A model generated the notes under the pieces. That model searched no databases. It saw only the letters and a program-made list of their open reading frames with translations, and had not been told where the DNA came from. From positions 1,612,001 to 1,676,000 of the forward strand of contig JAEHOE010000009.1 of assembly GCA_016858145.1 (NCBI GenBank): DNA of 64,000 nucleotides, given 5' to 3'. Below are positions 41,401 through 53,020 of this stretch, one piece after another (the stretch's first letter is position 1; each line of letters begins with the position of its first letter). Both the position numbers and the translations under genes were made by a program. Origin of the DNA: Edaphochlamys debaryana (taxonomy: Eukaryota; Chlorophyta; Chlorophyceae; Chlamydomonadales).

Positions 41401-44400
41401 GGCAGCGGCAGTGTCAGCGGAGGCAGCAGCAACGCCGGCGGCGACACGGGGGCGACCCGGATGCGTGGAGAGCAGCTGGTGGCAATGACCCGCGAGCTGG
41501 GATCGCGGCTGGGTGCACATGCTGCAGCGCTGAACGCGCTGGGCCTGCCCGTGCCAGCCTCTGACGCTTACCCTGCCAGCCTGCCGCCGCGGCCGCCAAG
41601 TGTGGCGAGCGGCTCGGGGCATGGGCGGAACGGGGCCGTTGAGCTGCAGCTGGAAGCTGCGGCGGGGCCGGGGCCGCGGAGAGGGCCGGGGTCTGTGGAT
41701 GCGGCGGTGGGGGCGGCGGTGGATGCGGAGCGAGAGGAGCTGCGGCGGCGGTGCCTGGAGCTGGAGTCTCAGATGCAGGTGGGTGGGCGGGTTTGCGGGT
41801 GTGCGAAAACTCGTTGGGCGCCCCGTGGGGCTGCGAAGAGCTGTAGGAGGCATGCTTGCTCTCTACTTCTCTCGCTTCTATGGTGGTGGTGGGCGATGCA
41901 AGACGCCCCTGTGGACACTAACTCTAGAATCTCTCAATGCCGTGCTTGGCATCCGGCCAAGCCACAACAACGCCCTTGATCACCCCGTGCACGGCCCCTC
42001 AGGCCCAGGCCGAGGAGCTGCAGCGCCTACTCCGAGCCGAGGCGGCCGCGGGGGCCGGCAGTGCTGCAGCCGGTGCGGCTGCGGGCGGCCGCACGGGCGG
42101 TGATGCCGCGCTGGCGGCCCGGTGCGGGGAGCTGGAGGCGCGGCTGGCGGCGGTGTGTGGGGAGATGGGGGAGCTGGCGGCCCGGACGCAGGCGCTCAAG
42201 GTGCGATTTACGTACCACTACTGGCCTGGGTGGGCGTTTGGCTGACCGTCGTGTCCCCCTTGCGTCCACTGTCTAACCACCTGCTTTGATGAGGCACATG
42301 CCTTCGACACTGCTGTACGTGAGGCATGTGCCTACGACGTGAAAGCCCTGCCGTACCCTGCCGTATTTCCCTACCGCAGTCCGTCGTCACGGATGGCGCG
42401 TCGGGCCTGCGGGGCCAGCTACGGGCCCTGGAGTCACGGCTGGGAGAGCTGGAGTCAGAGAATGGGCAGCTGAGGGCGGCAGGGGCAGGGGCAGGAGGGG
42501 CTCCCGGGCCTGGCTCCAGCGCCGGTGTGGGTTGGGGTGGCGGCTCGTCCACGTATGCTCAGGCGTCGGCGCTCGAGGGCAAGATCGTGGCGTTACAGGA
42601 GCAGGTGCGGACCTTGGAAACACGGGCTGGAGGATGGGTATCGTGTAGCGTAATGGTGGTTAGCGAGTGTACGCGACTGCGCTGGCCTATGAATCCAACT
42701 TGGCCTCGAGGTGTTGAGGGTCCAGGGCAAAATCTTATCAGTATCTATGGTTTTCCCTTCCCCCTTCTTCCCGCCTAGGTGGACTTGCTAGCCTTGGATA
42801 AGCAAGAGCTACAGGTGAGCGCACCGCCTTTACACAAGGGACCAACGTATGGCTCGGCTTCTTGTACGTCCGGCCACGGCATTGAGTTGCACATTTGTGC
42901 CAGCCGGCAATTGTGGCGCGAGGGCTGGCGTTCACACAGCTCCCCGTGCTGCCGACCCCCCACCACCACCACCTCACCCGCAGTTGCAGCTGGAGCTGGC
43001 TCAGATGGAGGCAGCGGACGCGGGTGCCGCAGGTCGGGGCCTGGTCCGCGACCGGGAGGAGCTGGAGGGGCGCCTCGAGGTGGGGCTCGGCGGGATCGGG
43101 CACATGCGTGTGCCGAACTGCGGCTGATCAGGAGCGGTCAATCGTGCCGGGCGGGAATGGTGCCAGAGGGACCGGCGCATGTACGACAGCACGCACGTGC
43201 TGTGTGGGTCGTGCGCTGGGTGTACCGGGACCGGTACCAGGTCCTCCGACGGTCCTTCTCTTCGCCCTTTCTCTTTGCATCCCACCCTCTTTCGCAGGGC
43301 CTCACGCGCCAGGTCTCGCTCCTGCTCCGCGACAAAGCCACACTCGAGCAGGAGGCGCTGCGGCTGCACGCTCAGACGCGCTCGGGCAAGGCTGCCGCGG
43401 CGGAGGCGAGCTCGGCTGACGGCGGCAGCGGGGCCTCAGCGGCGGCGGCGTTCCAGACGCCCGCCACCGTCCCCAGGCAGCGCGCGGGGCAGATCGCAGC
43501 GCCCACTCCCCTGTCCGCTGCTGCGGGCGCCCTGACGGCCGCCACGGCCGAGACCGCTGGGTCCCTGCGGGCAGCGGCAGTTGCTGGGACCGCTACGCCG
43601 GCGGCGGGTCAGGCACCCCACGGGGTCCAACACGGTGGCGGTGCGGGCGGCAGCAGGGCCCGGGAGCGTCGCTCGCGGCCCGACGGCGGCAGCGGCAGTT
43701 GCGGCGGGAACAGCAGCGGCAGCGATGCTGACGGACTGTTGCTGGCCCGGATCACACAGCTCCAGCGGCAGGTCAGCCGCGCATGTCTGGGTGCCTCAGG
43801 AGGGTCAGGCGAGCTGGTGATCAGGGATTGTCCAAAGACGCATTTAAGCTTGGCTCCCAGGGTATCCAGCCGTGGAACCTTGGGAGCCAGGGCCCGCACG
43901 GGAGTCGCGCCAGCCCCGGCTGCAGCGGCTGGGACGGCCCGTGCACTACAGTACAGTAGGAACGCCATGCCATGCTCGGCCCTCGTCCACCCATCGCTCG
44001 TGTGCCCATCTCTCAGGTGCGCAAGCTCAACGCGGAGAACGAGGACCTGCGCATTCAGGCCGGCGTCTCGGACGTCGGCTCTGGTCCCTCGTCCAAGGCA
44101 GCACTGGCGGTGAGAGCCGTGGCGGGTGTTGGTTAGTCGGTGGCGGAAATGCAGCCCGGGTGGGTGTGGGGTCCCTGGCCCTGTGGAGCTCCACGGTTGT
44201 ACTGCAGGTCCGGTGGTGTGGCACCGAGATGGTACCGTACCGGTGCCGGATCTGTGCCGCACTGGAGGGGACCGGGAGCGAGACACTTGTTGTGAGGCCT
44301 CACGCGGGCTGGCACCGGTACCGTGGTGACGTGACGCCTTGTGGCTCTGTTGTGTTGTGCCTCTCTTGCCCCGCTCTCTCAGGCCCGTGCCGAGTCGCTC

Positions 44401-47047
44401 AGTCGGCAGCTGGACGCGGAGAGGCGCGTACGCAGCCACCTCAACGACATGCAGGCGAGGCCTCGGGCTGGGGGGCGTTGTGTGGCCGGAATGGTGGGGC
44501 CTGTGCCTGTGCTCGGGGTGTGTGCTCTGTACCGCGCCCTTCTGTTCCATGAAAGCACCGTAAGGACGGGTGCGCAAGGCAGACCTGTGGTTCCTTACCC
44601 ATTCATGACGTCTTCTGCCTCTACGCAACCCCCTACACGCGCTGCAGGTCCGTGCGGTCGACGCGCCCACAGCCTCCCCAGCCGCAGCCTACGTGGCCGC
44701 ACCAGGGCCCCACTACGCCCCGGGCGGCCGCCTGGCACCGCTGCAACCCGCCGGCGCGATGCGCCTTATGGCCCAGCCGACGTACGGGGCGCAGATCGCC
44801 GTACCCACACCGCTAACGGGGCCGGCGCGTGGGCCTGACTTCGTTGACGCTTTGGGGACGGCTCGAGGTGGACCGCTGGCGACCACGCCCCACGCCCAAG
44901 GTAGGCCTGCCCCGGCCGGCCGCTACTGACCGACGGTCCGAAACCACGCGTGATGTGAGCGGTGCAGCGCTGCCGGGTGGTTGACGTCATGTCTTTGGGG
45001 GCATTCCGAAGCGATGATGCGTGCGTACGGTGTGGTGTGCTGCGTGTATCTCCTCAAGTGACAGTTGCAAGCGGCGATAATCCACAAGCATTCGCTGTGC
45101 CCCCTTCCTTAAACAGGATCAGTACAATCGGCGTACGAACCGTTGGCGCCGGTGTACGAGGTGGACATGCTTGTCGTACCTCTCATACACTCATCGGCCG
45201 CCATGGCCCGACGCTCTGCGCCGGCTGAGGCGGCGGCGGCGGACGCCGCCGTCACGGCAGCGGCGGCGGGAGGTCCATGGGGCCTGATGGAGGCAAGCGC
45301 GGTGGGCCCTGCCCCGGCGTCCGCAGCCGGTGCACGGGGGCAGCCTTTGGTAGAAGGGCAGGGCTCGAGGGAGCGAGCCCGCAGCAGTGGCGGGAGCGAC
45401 AGCGGACGGAGGAGCAGCGGAGGGGGCAGCGGAAGCGGGAGTGGCATCGACGGGGGCGGCGGCGGACAGCCCCACAGCCGACCGCCCCAGGACACCGCGA
45501 GTGCCGCCGCTGCACCACCGCCGTTCCCCGAGCTGAGAGCATCAACAGCGGTTATGACTCCGGCAGGGCCTGCCGCAGCGGAAGCTGCTGCGGGGCAGCC
45601 ACCGGAGGGCCCTGGCAGCGCTGGTCACGGCCGCCGCCACAGCAGCGGCGGCAGCAGCAGCAGCGGAGGCGAGGGGGACCGACCCGCGCCCGGCAGGGGG
45701 GGTCGGTCCCCCTCGGGCAGTCACAGGAACAGCACCAGCGAGGGCGGGGCTGGCCCTGAACCAGCCACGGCCGGACAGCCTAGAGCTACCAGCGAGGGCG
45801 GGGCTGAACACATCACAGCGGGCCCTGCGCCCTCCGCACGCGCCGCACTCCAGCCCCTGAGGCCAGCCTCCTCCCCACTCCCTCCCCTTCCGGCCACTGC
45901 GCTGAGGTCGGCACTGCCGCCCCTGCCCGCCTCCATCGGTGCCATGCCACCACGCTCGTCGGGGGGCGGCTCCCAAGCCGGCGCGCCCCCGGTCTCCCGA
46001 CACGATTCGCAGCCGGGCTTGCAGGCCGGGTCTTGGCACGGCTCACAGGCGGGATCACAGCCGGGGTCGCGCCATGGCTCCCAAGCCGGGTCACAACCAG
46101 GCTCGCGCGCTGGGTCTCAGGTGGCATCTCGGCGCAGCTCGCAGGCAGGATCGCAAGCCGGATCGCAGCCAGGATCGAGAGCTGGATCTCTGCATGGATC
46201 CCGACCTGGATCTCAGGCGGGATCGCAGCCAGGATCTCGGCAAGGCTCCGAGGCAGGGTCCCGGCCAGGATCCCAGCCGGGGTCCCGGTCTGCCTCGCCG
46301 CACCGACCGCAGCCCGGATCACGCTCTGGATCCGACTCGGGATCTGATCCTGGATCCAGCGCCCACTCCCTCACCTTTGCAACGCCCACCCCCACCGGCC
46401 CCACGCCCGAGCTCGGCCCCGCGGCTGCCCTCGGCCCAATCGTCCGCCGTACATCCGCATCCGCAGCCACGTCAGGAGGCGGCGCAATCACGTCCGGTGG
46501 GGGAGCTCGGTCAGCCACCACGTCTGGAGGTGGGGCTCGCTCCGCCGCTACCTCAGGGGGTGGAGCCGGTAACACTTCTGGAGGGGGCGCTGGCAGCGTG
46601 GCCGCCTCTGTGGGGCCTGGCAGCACTCTAGGGTTTGACAGCATGTCGGCGGAGTTGGGCGATACGGACGACCTGGGAGTCAGCGGCTTCACCGCCGCCC
46701 GCAGCCGCAGCCGTAGCAGCGGCGGCGGCGGCAGCCGCAGCGCGAGCCAGAGCGGGAGTGAGCACGGGAGCGCAAGCAGGAGTGGGAGTGGAGGTGGCAG
46801 CGGAAGCGGACGTAGGAGCGGGGGCAGTGACGGGGGGTTGACGTCACGGAGGAGCATGGGGCACCCCGTCAGCGCGGCCTCGGGGGAGGGGGGCCACGGG
46901 GGCGTGCTGAGTCAGAGTGCGAGTGAGGCGTACGACGAGGAGGCGTTCGAGGTGTACGCGCCGGGCGATGACTTCTTTGAGGATAGCTACGAGGTTGAAG
47001 ATGGGGACGAGGGGGCCGAGGGGGAGCAGGAGGATGGGGTGTTTTGA
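35416..47047 (+). CDS. Giant Ser/Arg-rich and coiled-coil protein, about 3013 aa, thirteen exons
   Basis: Exons: 35416-38946, 39103-39225, 39391-39661, 40040-41778, 42003-42200, 42380-42604, 42779-42814, 42984-43079, 43298-43771, 44017-44109, 44383-44454, 44648-44900, 45117-47047. All join in phase, and no TGTAA interrupts them. The ATG at 35416 follows a divergent promoter. Residues 1-1880 or so are disordered, Ser/Arg/Pro-rich with poly-Ser patches and a helical RxxEHELRLMRKDLGLES segment. Residues 1860-2290 or so are coiled coil (ELRRRCLELESQ; LRALESRLGELESENGQLRA; LVRDREELEGRLE; LTRQVSLLLRDKATLEQEAL; VRKLNAENEDLRI). The last exon carries G-S-Q/G-S-R repeats and an acidic C-terminus. The exon 6 donor could lie farther on (GGATGG|GTATCG), and exon 11 needs a GC donor or a donor at 44560. 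It could be two genes. Function unknown; scaffold-like. Confidence 0.68.
45985..46340 (+). repeat. Coding tandem repeat, Gly-Ser-Gln/Arg units
   Basis: Degenerate 12-bp periodicity built on GGATC(T/C/G)C encodes units such as GSQAGSQPGSR. A second short repeat, SGGGA-x(n)-TSGGGARSA, follows at about 46475-46600. Confidence 0.75.
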
Positions 47048-47133
47048 GGCCAGATGCTATCGCTTGTGCGCAGCTCCGCTCACTGCGTCAGGTATGGATG
47101 GAGGATGCCCCGCGGGACTAGATGCTGGGATCT

Positions 47134-47138
47134 TGTAA
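47134..47138 (+). terminator. TGTAA polyadenylation signal of the giant gene
   Basis: Only 87 bp after the stop at 47045-47047, which supports this stop as the true gene end. Confidence 0.65.
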
Positions 47139-47694
47139 AGCCTGGACCGGGCATCGACCGAGGCTGAGGGTTTGCTTCTTGCCCTATCTTTGCCGTGGCG
47201 TGGGGTACGGGTGGGCCTGAGTTGTCAGCCATGCTGTACGGGGCGGGCCTGAGTGTCGTCGGTGTAGCGCGTTGCTTGTCTTCGTTGCTTCCTTGCATGG
47301 AGGATCAGCAGCACATCCTTCCAACTGAGCCCAGGTTGAGCGGGGTTGGAGAACGAGACAGCCTGCGTTGAGCCATCGTTCGTGTCCAGTGCCAGTCAGC
47401 TCAACTTGGGGCAGACCTATAACAAATGCCCACGCACTTATCAGAATCCGGGCCCACTGCAGATCTCCGGCTGCAGCGATGAGAAAGAGGAGGCACACCG
47501 CATGGATTGGGGTGTGGCGCCAGACCGCCACCCTATGCCGCGCACTCTGCTCGCCAGCCATGTCCAAGATCAACTGGAAGCATCGCCATGTGGTGGGATG
47601 AATCATGTGTTGGCTGCGCTTGCTGCAGCATGCCGCCACGGACTGCCGCACACCCCGGACTCACCCCGCCAACACGCGCCACACACACACACCC
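47139..47694. other. Convergent intergenic region
   Basis: Between two converging genes; should include the minus-strand 3' UTR. No TTACA found and no coding frame supported. Confidence 0.4.
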
Positions 47695-50245
47695 TCACAC
47701 AAACACGCATGAATCCCTCACGCCCGGTTCAGCTCCGAGTGCGCCCCGCGGCTGAGGCACGACGCCACGCTGGCACCCCCCACGCTGCCCCGCAGCCCCC
47801 CGCCCCCCGAGCCGCCGCCACCCCCACCCCCCAGCACCCCCGCCACCGCCCCCGCCACCGCCCCGGCCCCGCCCAGCAGGGCCGCTGCGCCCGCGGCCCC
47901 GCCCAACAGCCCCCCCAGGCCCCCGCCCAGCGCCCCGCCGATGCCGCCCAGCGCCCCGCTGAGGCTGCTGCCGCCCCCCGCGCCCCCCCCCGCCCATGCC
48001 GCCCCCGCCGCCCCCCGCCTGCAGCGCCTGGTTCCGCTGCGCCACCCGCAGGAGGAGGTCGCGCAGGCCCTCGGCGGAGGACAGTGCCATGCGCCCGGCC
48101 AGCTGCAGGTTGCACTGCGGGAGGGTGGGAGGGTGGGGGGAAGGGGGCAAAGGGGGAGGGCGGTTATGGGGCCGGGATGGGGGTGATGAGGGGGGAACTA
48201 ACGGACACGGAGGAGCAAAAGACAGGGCCATGCACCCGGCCAGCTGCAGGTTGCACTGCGGGTGGGAGGGGCGTGGGGGGAAGGGGGGATGGGAGTGGGG
48301 TAAATGGTGAACGGGGCAGCGGGATGATGGAGGGTTGGGAATGGTGGTGGTTAGTGGTGATGGAAGTCTGGGGTCAAGGAGAATGGGGCGGAATGCAGCC
48401 CCTGTTCTCACTCCATCTGGCATCCCCCATGCCCGCCACGGCCGTGTTGCGTGAGCAGGTCCGTCCCGTCTTCCAACCCCCCACCCGCCCAAACCCACCC
48501 CCACCCTCCCCCACCCTCCCCCACCCGCCCCCACCTGGTACGTGAGCAGGTCCGTCCCGTCTTCCACCCCCACCCTCCCCCACCCTCCCCCACCCGCCAC
48601 CACCTGGTACGTGAGCAGGTCCGGCTCCAGCAGCCAGGGGAAGCCCATGGTGCTCCACCCGGCCCGAGCCTCGCCCAGCTGCCGCCGAGGTAGGGACGGA
48701 GGCACAGCAGGCGGGGACAGGTCAGGTGGGCCGCAAAGGGGTGCGTCAGGCAGGCAGGCAGTTTGGACCGCGTCCCCTCGGCCCAAACACAGGCACAGTG
48801 GTGGGCTCCCAGTCTTCCCAGGCTACCACCGGAAGTTCCATCATGTCCCTGCCGCCACCCACCCGCCCACCCAGCCCACCGGCTTGGCCAGCAGGATGCT
48901 GAGCATGAAGCTCTCGCGGGGCACGGCGCGCCGCGGGCACAGCACGGACTGCCAGTTGCGCTCCACCCTGGGGAGGCCGAGATACAAGGTGTGGGCGGAC
49001 TTGCCGGCGCGGGGCGAGGGCCCGGTGGGTGCGGCCAAGGAGTCACCGGTGGTGGGGCGTTGATTCTGCCCCGCCCCCTTAACCCCGAAGTGGGACACGC
49101 ACGGGCTCGCCCGTTGCGTAGCTATCATTATTGTTATTACAAGGTGTGGGCATAACGGTACCCAAGTCAGTGACGGGAGTCGGGGGTCTGGGTCCCGAGC
49201 GCACATTTCAGCGCCGGTCCTTCTCACTTACTTGCTGCTTCTCACCCTGCACTTGCGCCAATGGTGCCCTGCTGGCCTCCCAGGCAACTGTCAGCCCTCC
49301 CTGGCCCGCAGCTCCGTCGGCTGTATGTTGCAGTGTTGCTGCACTCGCACACACCGGCCTGCCACCAGTCCGCCATCCCTCCTGCCCTCCCCCCTTCCAC
49401 GTCACTCCATACATCCCAACACGTCAGCGCCCACTCACTTGCTGCTGAAGGACACCGCCCGGATGTCGGCCAGGTCCACGGCCGACTCGTCCTGCGCGTC
49501 GGAGCTGGCCAGGCAGCACAGGAACCAGGCGGGCGCCTCGTGCGCCTCGCGCCGGAGCACCAGGCGCCTGCGTGCGGTGTGGGGTGTGGGGTGGAGGCGG
49601 GCAGGGAAGTTGGCGGGGTTGGGGAAGCGAGCGTGAAGTTCTGTGTGCATCAGGTTTGAGGAGCGCTGAGCAAAGGAGGGGGTGGGGCAAAGTGGGCGTG
49701 AGAGCAGAAGCCAATCGGCAGTGGAGGACGGCTTCAAGGATGGCACGGCATTCCACGTGCAGCGGATCCATCCATCCACGCTAGCTTTCCGCATGACGCA
49801 CGGCACCTACCGGTCTGTGACTAGTACATGAGCAACGTAGTGCCCCTTCATAGACAGGAATTGACACGTGAACCTGCGAACAGAGAACGGCGGGGCGGGA
49901 GGGGGGGGAGACGGCATGGGGCAGGGAGCCATTAGGAGGGGACCCCGGCACGCAGGCGTTGGGTCAAGGCACGCTACGAGGGCGGTTGCAACGACCGGTG
50001 GCGACCTCCTCCTGTTGACATGCACATTATTACGTGTTCGCCTCAAGACAAGATGGGAGCAGCTGGGCTCCATGCTGCAATGTGCGCCGGTCGAGGCAAC
50101 GTTGGGATGGCGCGAAGCCGGGATGTCGTCACGCTCACCTTTCCGACTCCCCCGGCAGGAGGACAATGCCATTGCTGCTATGCTGCAGGGGCTCAAGGGG
50201 TCCTTCGTGGAGGACGTTGTGGCCCGAGTCCCCGAGAAGGGACAT
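47695..50245 (-). CDS. PH/GRAM-like domain protein with Gly-rich C-terminus, about 293 aa, six exons
   Basis: Exons (minus strand): 50245-50139, 49873-49811, 49567-49439, 48967-48880, 48678-48604, 48114-47695; all phases agree. The first exon begins MSLLGDSGHNVLHEGP. Residues 25-100 or so run GIVLLPGESERF, then GHYVAHVLVTDRRLVLRRE, then VDLADIRAVSFSSK, the strand pattern and 'TDRRLVLRR' turn typical of GRAM/PH-type lipid- or membrane-binding folds. Around 165-190 an amphipathic helix follows (LSSAEGLRDLLLRVAQRNQ). In the sequence as given, the Gly-rich tail then reads into Arg-rich, non-protein-like sequence to 47695. A one-base change at a C9 run (47983-47991) would instead give a Gly/Ala/Leu tail ending at 47718. 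The family assignment is tentative; the gene is well supported. Confidence 0.7.
48221..48275 (-). repeat. Intronic copy of the last exon's acceptor and start (PH/GRAM-like gene)
   Basis: Near-copy of 48080-48134 (centre CAGCTGCAGGTTGCACTGCG), offset by 141 bp. It includes the acceptor and the first codons of the last exon, with changes. Confidence 0.85.
48445..48628 (-). repeat. Two intronic copies of an exon end and donor (PH/GRAM-like gene)
   Basis: The exon end with donor at 48601-48628 (GTGAGCAGGTCCG in its middle, plus strand) recurs at 48532-48560 and 48445-48473. C-rich CCCACCCTCC filler separates the copies. Confidence 0.85.
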
Positions 50246-50556
50246 CTTAGCGAACGGAAGTCGGAGAGTCGAGAGGGTGCGTGCGACTGAGCGCTATGTA
50301 TGCTCGCTTCCTTGCTCTATACTTCCTATTGCTTCTACGTTGAGTTCTGTACACCCTAGGTCCCATCCCGCGGGCACGGCTTGCAAGCGCCAACGCCGCT
50401 GGAAGGCGAGACTGCGGCGACCGATCCACACTTGTGCACCTTCTGACCAGCCGAGGCCCCCAACATAGTCTAAGAAGCAATCAGTATCACAGCACGCATA
50501 TAGCCGACCTGGCTCGGCTTTGTTCCATGTGGCCGCGCGCGACTAGCTCGCGAGAC
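50246..50556. promoter_or_regulatory. Divergent promoter between the PH/GRAM-like gene and the membrane protein gene
   Basis: 311 bp between opposed start codons. CATATAG at about 50497 is a weak TATA-like element for the plus-strand gene. Confidence 0.45.
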
Positions 50557-52607
50557 ATGGCTTCCTACAGCGCCTCAGCCCTACTAGCATCATGGGTTTT
50601 CTTAACGCTGGCTGTGAGGACATCCTGTGAAGGTGCGCGGGGCCCGCGTGCAACATGTTGGAGTCGGGCCCCCGCAACCCTCGACGCCACACCGCGGCCA
50701 TTCGCAGCGGACCTTGGTGCGATCGCTCAAAATACCGTTCTGGATGTGCCAGGTGCGTCAGGGGTATCCGAACATAAGCACTCTGCACCCGCGGATGTCC
50801 CAACATGCGTGGCCATGGCGCTGTGTCGATGCGGCGCGGTCTACCCTTCGAACTGCCGTCTCTCCGCCAAGCGTCCAGGCTTAAGTGGCTTCACGCACTG
50901 CCGTCTGGCCGCAGGCGTCCTCCATCGCCACCTGCTGCAGTCTGCATCTTCAGGGCCCGCTGCTTCGCAGGCCCCCGGGGGCACTCCCTCGCCGTCACCT
51001 CCAGGTACGTGTGGCTCAACACCCGCCCTCGTGACGAGCCCCCCACAGTCCCACCTGGGGCAGCCATTCACCCACACACCCACACACCCACGCACCCGCC
51101 CCACCCCGCAGACCCACCCAGCTCCGGAAAAGGAGGGGCTACCTCTGTCTGGGACAGGCGCGTCGGCAGCACGGACCTAAACGTTAAGCAAGCAGTGATA
51201 ATCGGCGCCTTTGTCATCCTCTTTGCGCTCGTCCTCGGCGCCTCTGCCCTCGTCCTCTGCTGCCGCTGCTGCGGCTGCGGCGTCTTCAAGCCCGCCAAAC
51301 ACCCCCTGGAGCAGCCCCGCAACAAGCACCGGCGCGAGGGCGGCGGCATGCGGCTCTTCATCACCATACCCCCCCACCACGCCGCCTTCCCCCGGCACTG
51401 CCGGCTGCCCTCCGACCACGCCATAGCCCCGGCCCGATGCGCTGTCGTACTGGAGCAGGACAGCGAGCGCCTTAGTAATGCTTCGTCAGCCGGCGGCGAC
51501 CGGCACTCAGCAGGCTCTGTGGGAAGCAGCCGGTGCAAGCGGGCGGCCCACGTGCCCGGCCCAGGCTCGGAGGCGGCCGCCGCGCGGCAGCCCGCCGGCG
51601 GCGCCCGCAAGGGCAGCACCGGCGGCGGTACGGCAGCCAGCAGCAGCGTGATCAGCGATGTGTACGACAATGATGCCTTCGAGGAGGAGTACAGCGAGGC
51701 CATGCTGTACGAGCTGGCCACGAGGCGTGTGGCGCTGGCGGCGCGGTCGGACCTGCTGCCGTCTGCCATGGCCCAAGCCGGCGCGCAGAGGGTAGGACGG
51801 GGCCTTCCTTGCCGAGTTACCAGCAGGCGCCGGCTTACCTCCCATGTCTGAGGACCCCGCCGCCCTTTCCCCCTCATGCACCCACAGCCCGCAACACCTA
51901 CGCACGTGGTCTTTGCGCCCGCCCATCCGCCACTGCCGCCCCTCAGCCCCAAGTTCCCCGCCTGCCCCGCCCCCAGCCCCGGAACCTACGACTACGCCTA
52001 TGCCAGCGGCAGCGGCAGCGTCACTGGCGCCAGCGGGGGCACCGGGGGCGGCGCCAGCACCGGGGGCCACGCCGCCGGGGGCACCTGCTGCGGCGCTGGC
52101 GGCAGCACCGGCGGCAGCGCTAGCGCCAGGGGCAGCACTGGCGGCCCCTTCGCCGGCCCCGGCGGAGCCCTGGCGGCTGAGTCCAGTCTGGAACAGGCGC
52201 GGGCGGCATTTTTTGGTGGCGGCGGCAAGAAGCCCGCCGCCGGGGGCCAGGGCAGCGGACAGAAGAGCCCGCGCGCTGCGGCTGCGTGCCTTCGGCCACA
52301 CGTCAGCGTCTCCACGGCAAGCACAAGCACCGTCAGCAGCGTCAACTCGCAGCTGTCACTGCCAAGCGACCAGGCCTCGAAGCGGGCCGTGGTCGAGGGC
52401 GAGGGGCCGGATGCGGGGCCCGCTGCGGGGGCGGCAGCAGGGGCCGGAGCCGCGCAGGGTATGGGTGAGGCACAGCAGGCCAGGGACGGCCGGGCCATGG
52501 CACCTGGGGCGCTTGGAGCGGAGGCGTCGGGCGTGGAGCCGCTCGTGGTGGAGGTTATCGTGCCCGTGGTCTCACTCCGGCAGTTCTGGCGCAAGCCGGT
52601 GGACTAG
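50557..52607 (+). CDS. Single-pass membrane protein with signal peptide, 536 aa, five exons
   Basis: Exons: 50557-50632, 50708-50752, 50915-51004, 51112-51791, 51888-52607; all phases agree. Residues 1-25 (MASYSASALLASWVFLTLAV...) form a cleavable signal peptide. A short extracellular part of about 70 residues (ADLGAIAQNTVLDVP; HLLQSASSGPAAS; Pro/Ser-rich) leads to a transmembrane helix, KQAVIIGAFVILFALVLGAS, followed directly by a CCRCCGCG cysteine cluster, a good palmitoylation candidate. The cytoplasmic tail of about 420 residues is Ala/Gly/Ser-rich, with an acidic aromatic patch (DVYDNDAFEEEYSEAMLYEL) and a hydrophobic C-terminus (PLVVEVIVPVVSLRQFW). The layout resembles small single-pass receptors or adhesion-type proteins of algae, but no known ectodomain is present. 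Function unknown. Confidence 0.75.
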
Positions 52608-52925
52608 CTGCATTGGAGCGCAAGCGCTTGACAGAGAGCTCGCGGGTGGAGATCGGATGGAGATCGGCATTGCTCAACCGGGTCGGACGATAGGTCTTCA
52701 CGGCTATCGCTGGGGCATTTTAAGTGGTGATGAATGTGCATGGCAGGAGCCGGGGTGATCTTGCGGAGGGGGGAAGGGGGGGTGAGACACGCAGAGGTCC
52801 GGGGAAAGGGGGGGAAGGGGGGAACCGCGTGGGGGTTTTGCTGGCGGGCAGGCGTCGCGCTAACTTTCGCGCTGGTCGTTCGTTGCCCTGTCTGCGTAGC
52901 CCCGTTGTTGCCACGTTTGAATACC

Positions 52926-52930
52926 TGTAA
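52926..52930 (+). terminator. TGTAA polyadenylation signal
   Basis: Lies 319 bp after the membrane protein stop codon. Confidence 0.6.
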
Positions 52931-52983
52931 GACTAGATTCCACGCTCCACAAGCAGCCGCTGGGCAGTCCCAAAAGGGACACA

Positions 52984-53020
52984 CCTGTCCTAGGGACACA
53001 CCGCAATGTCCTAGGACAGG
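52984..53020. other. Inverted repeat, 11-bp perfect stem
   Basis: CCTGTCCTAGG (52984-52994) and CCTAGGACAGG (53010-53020) are exact reverse complements around a 15-nt loop, 54 bp past the poly(A) signal. Confidence 0.85.

Noticed and set aside
49868..50290. Plus-strand frame with protein-like text (EDNAIAAMLQGLKGSFVED...)
   Set aside because: It is the antisense of exon 1 of the minus-strand PH/GRAM-like gene, which joins in phase to five further exons; the plus-strand frame has no consistent splice partners.
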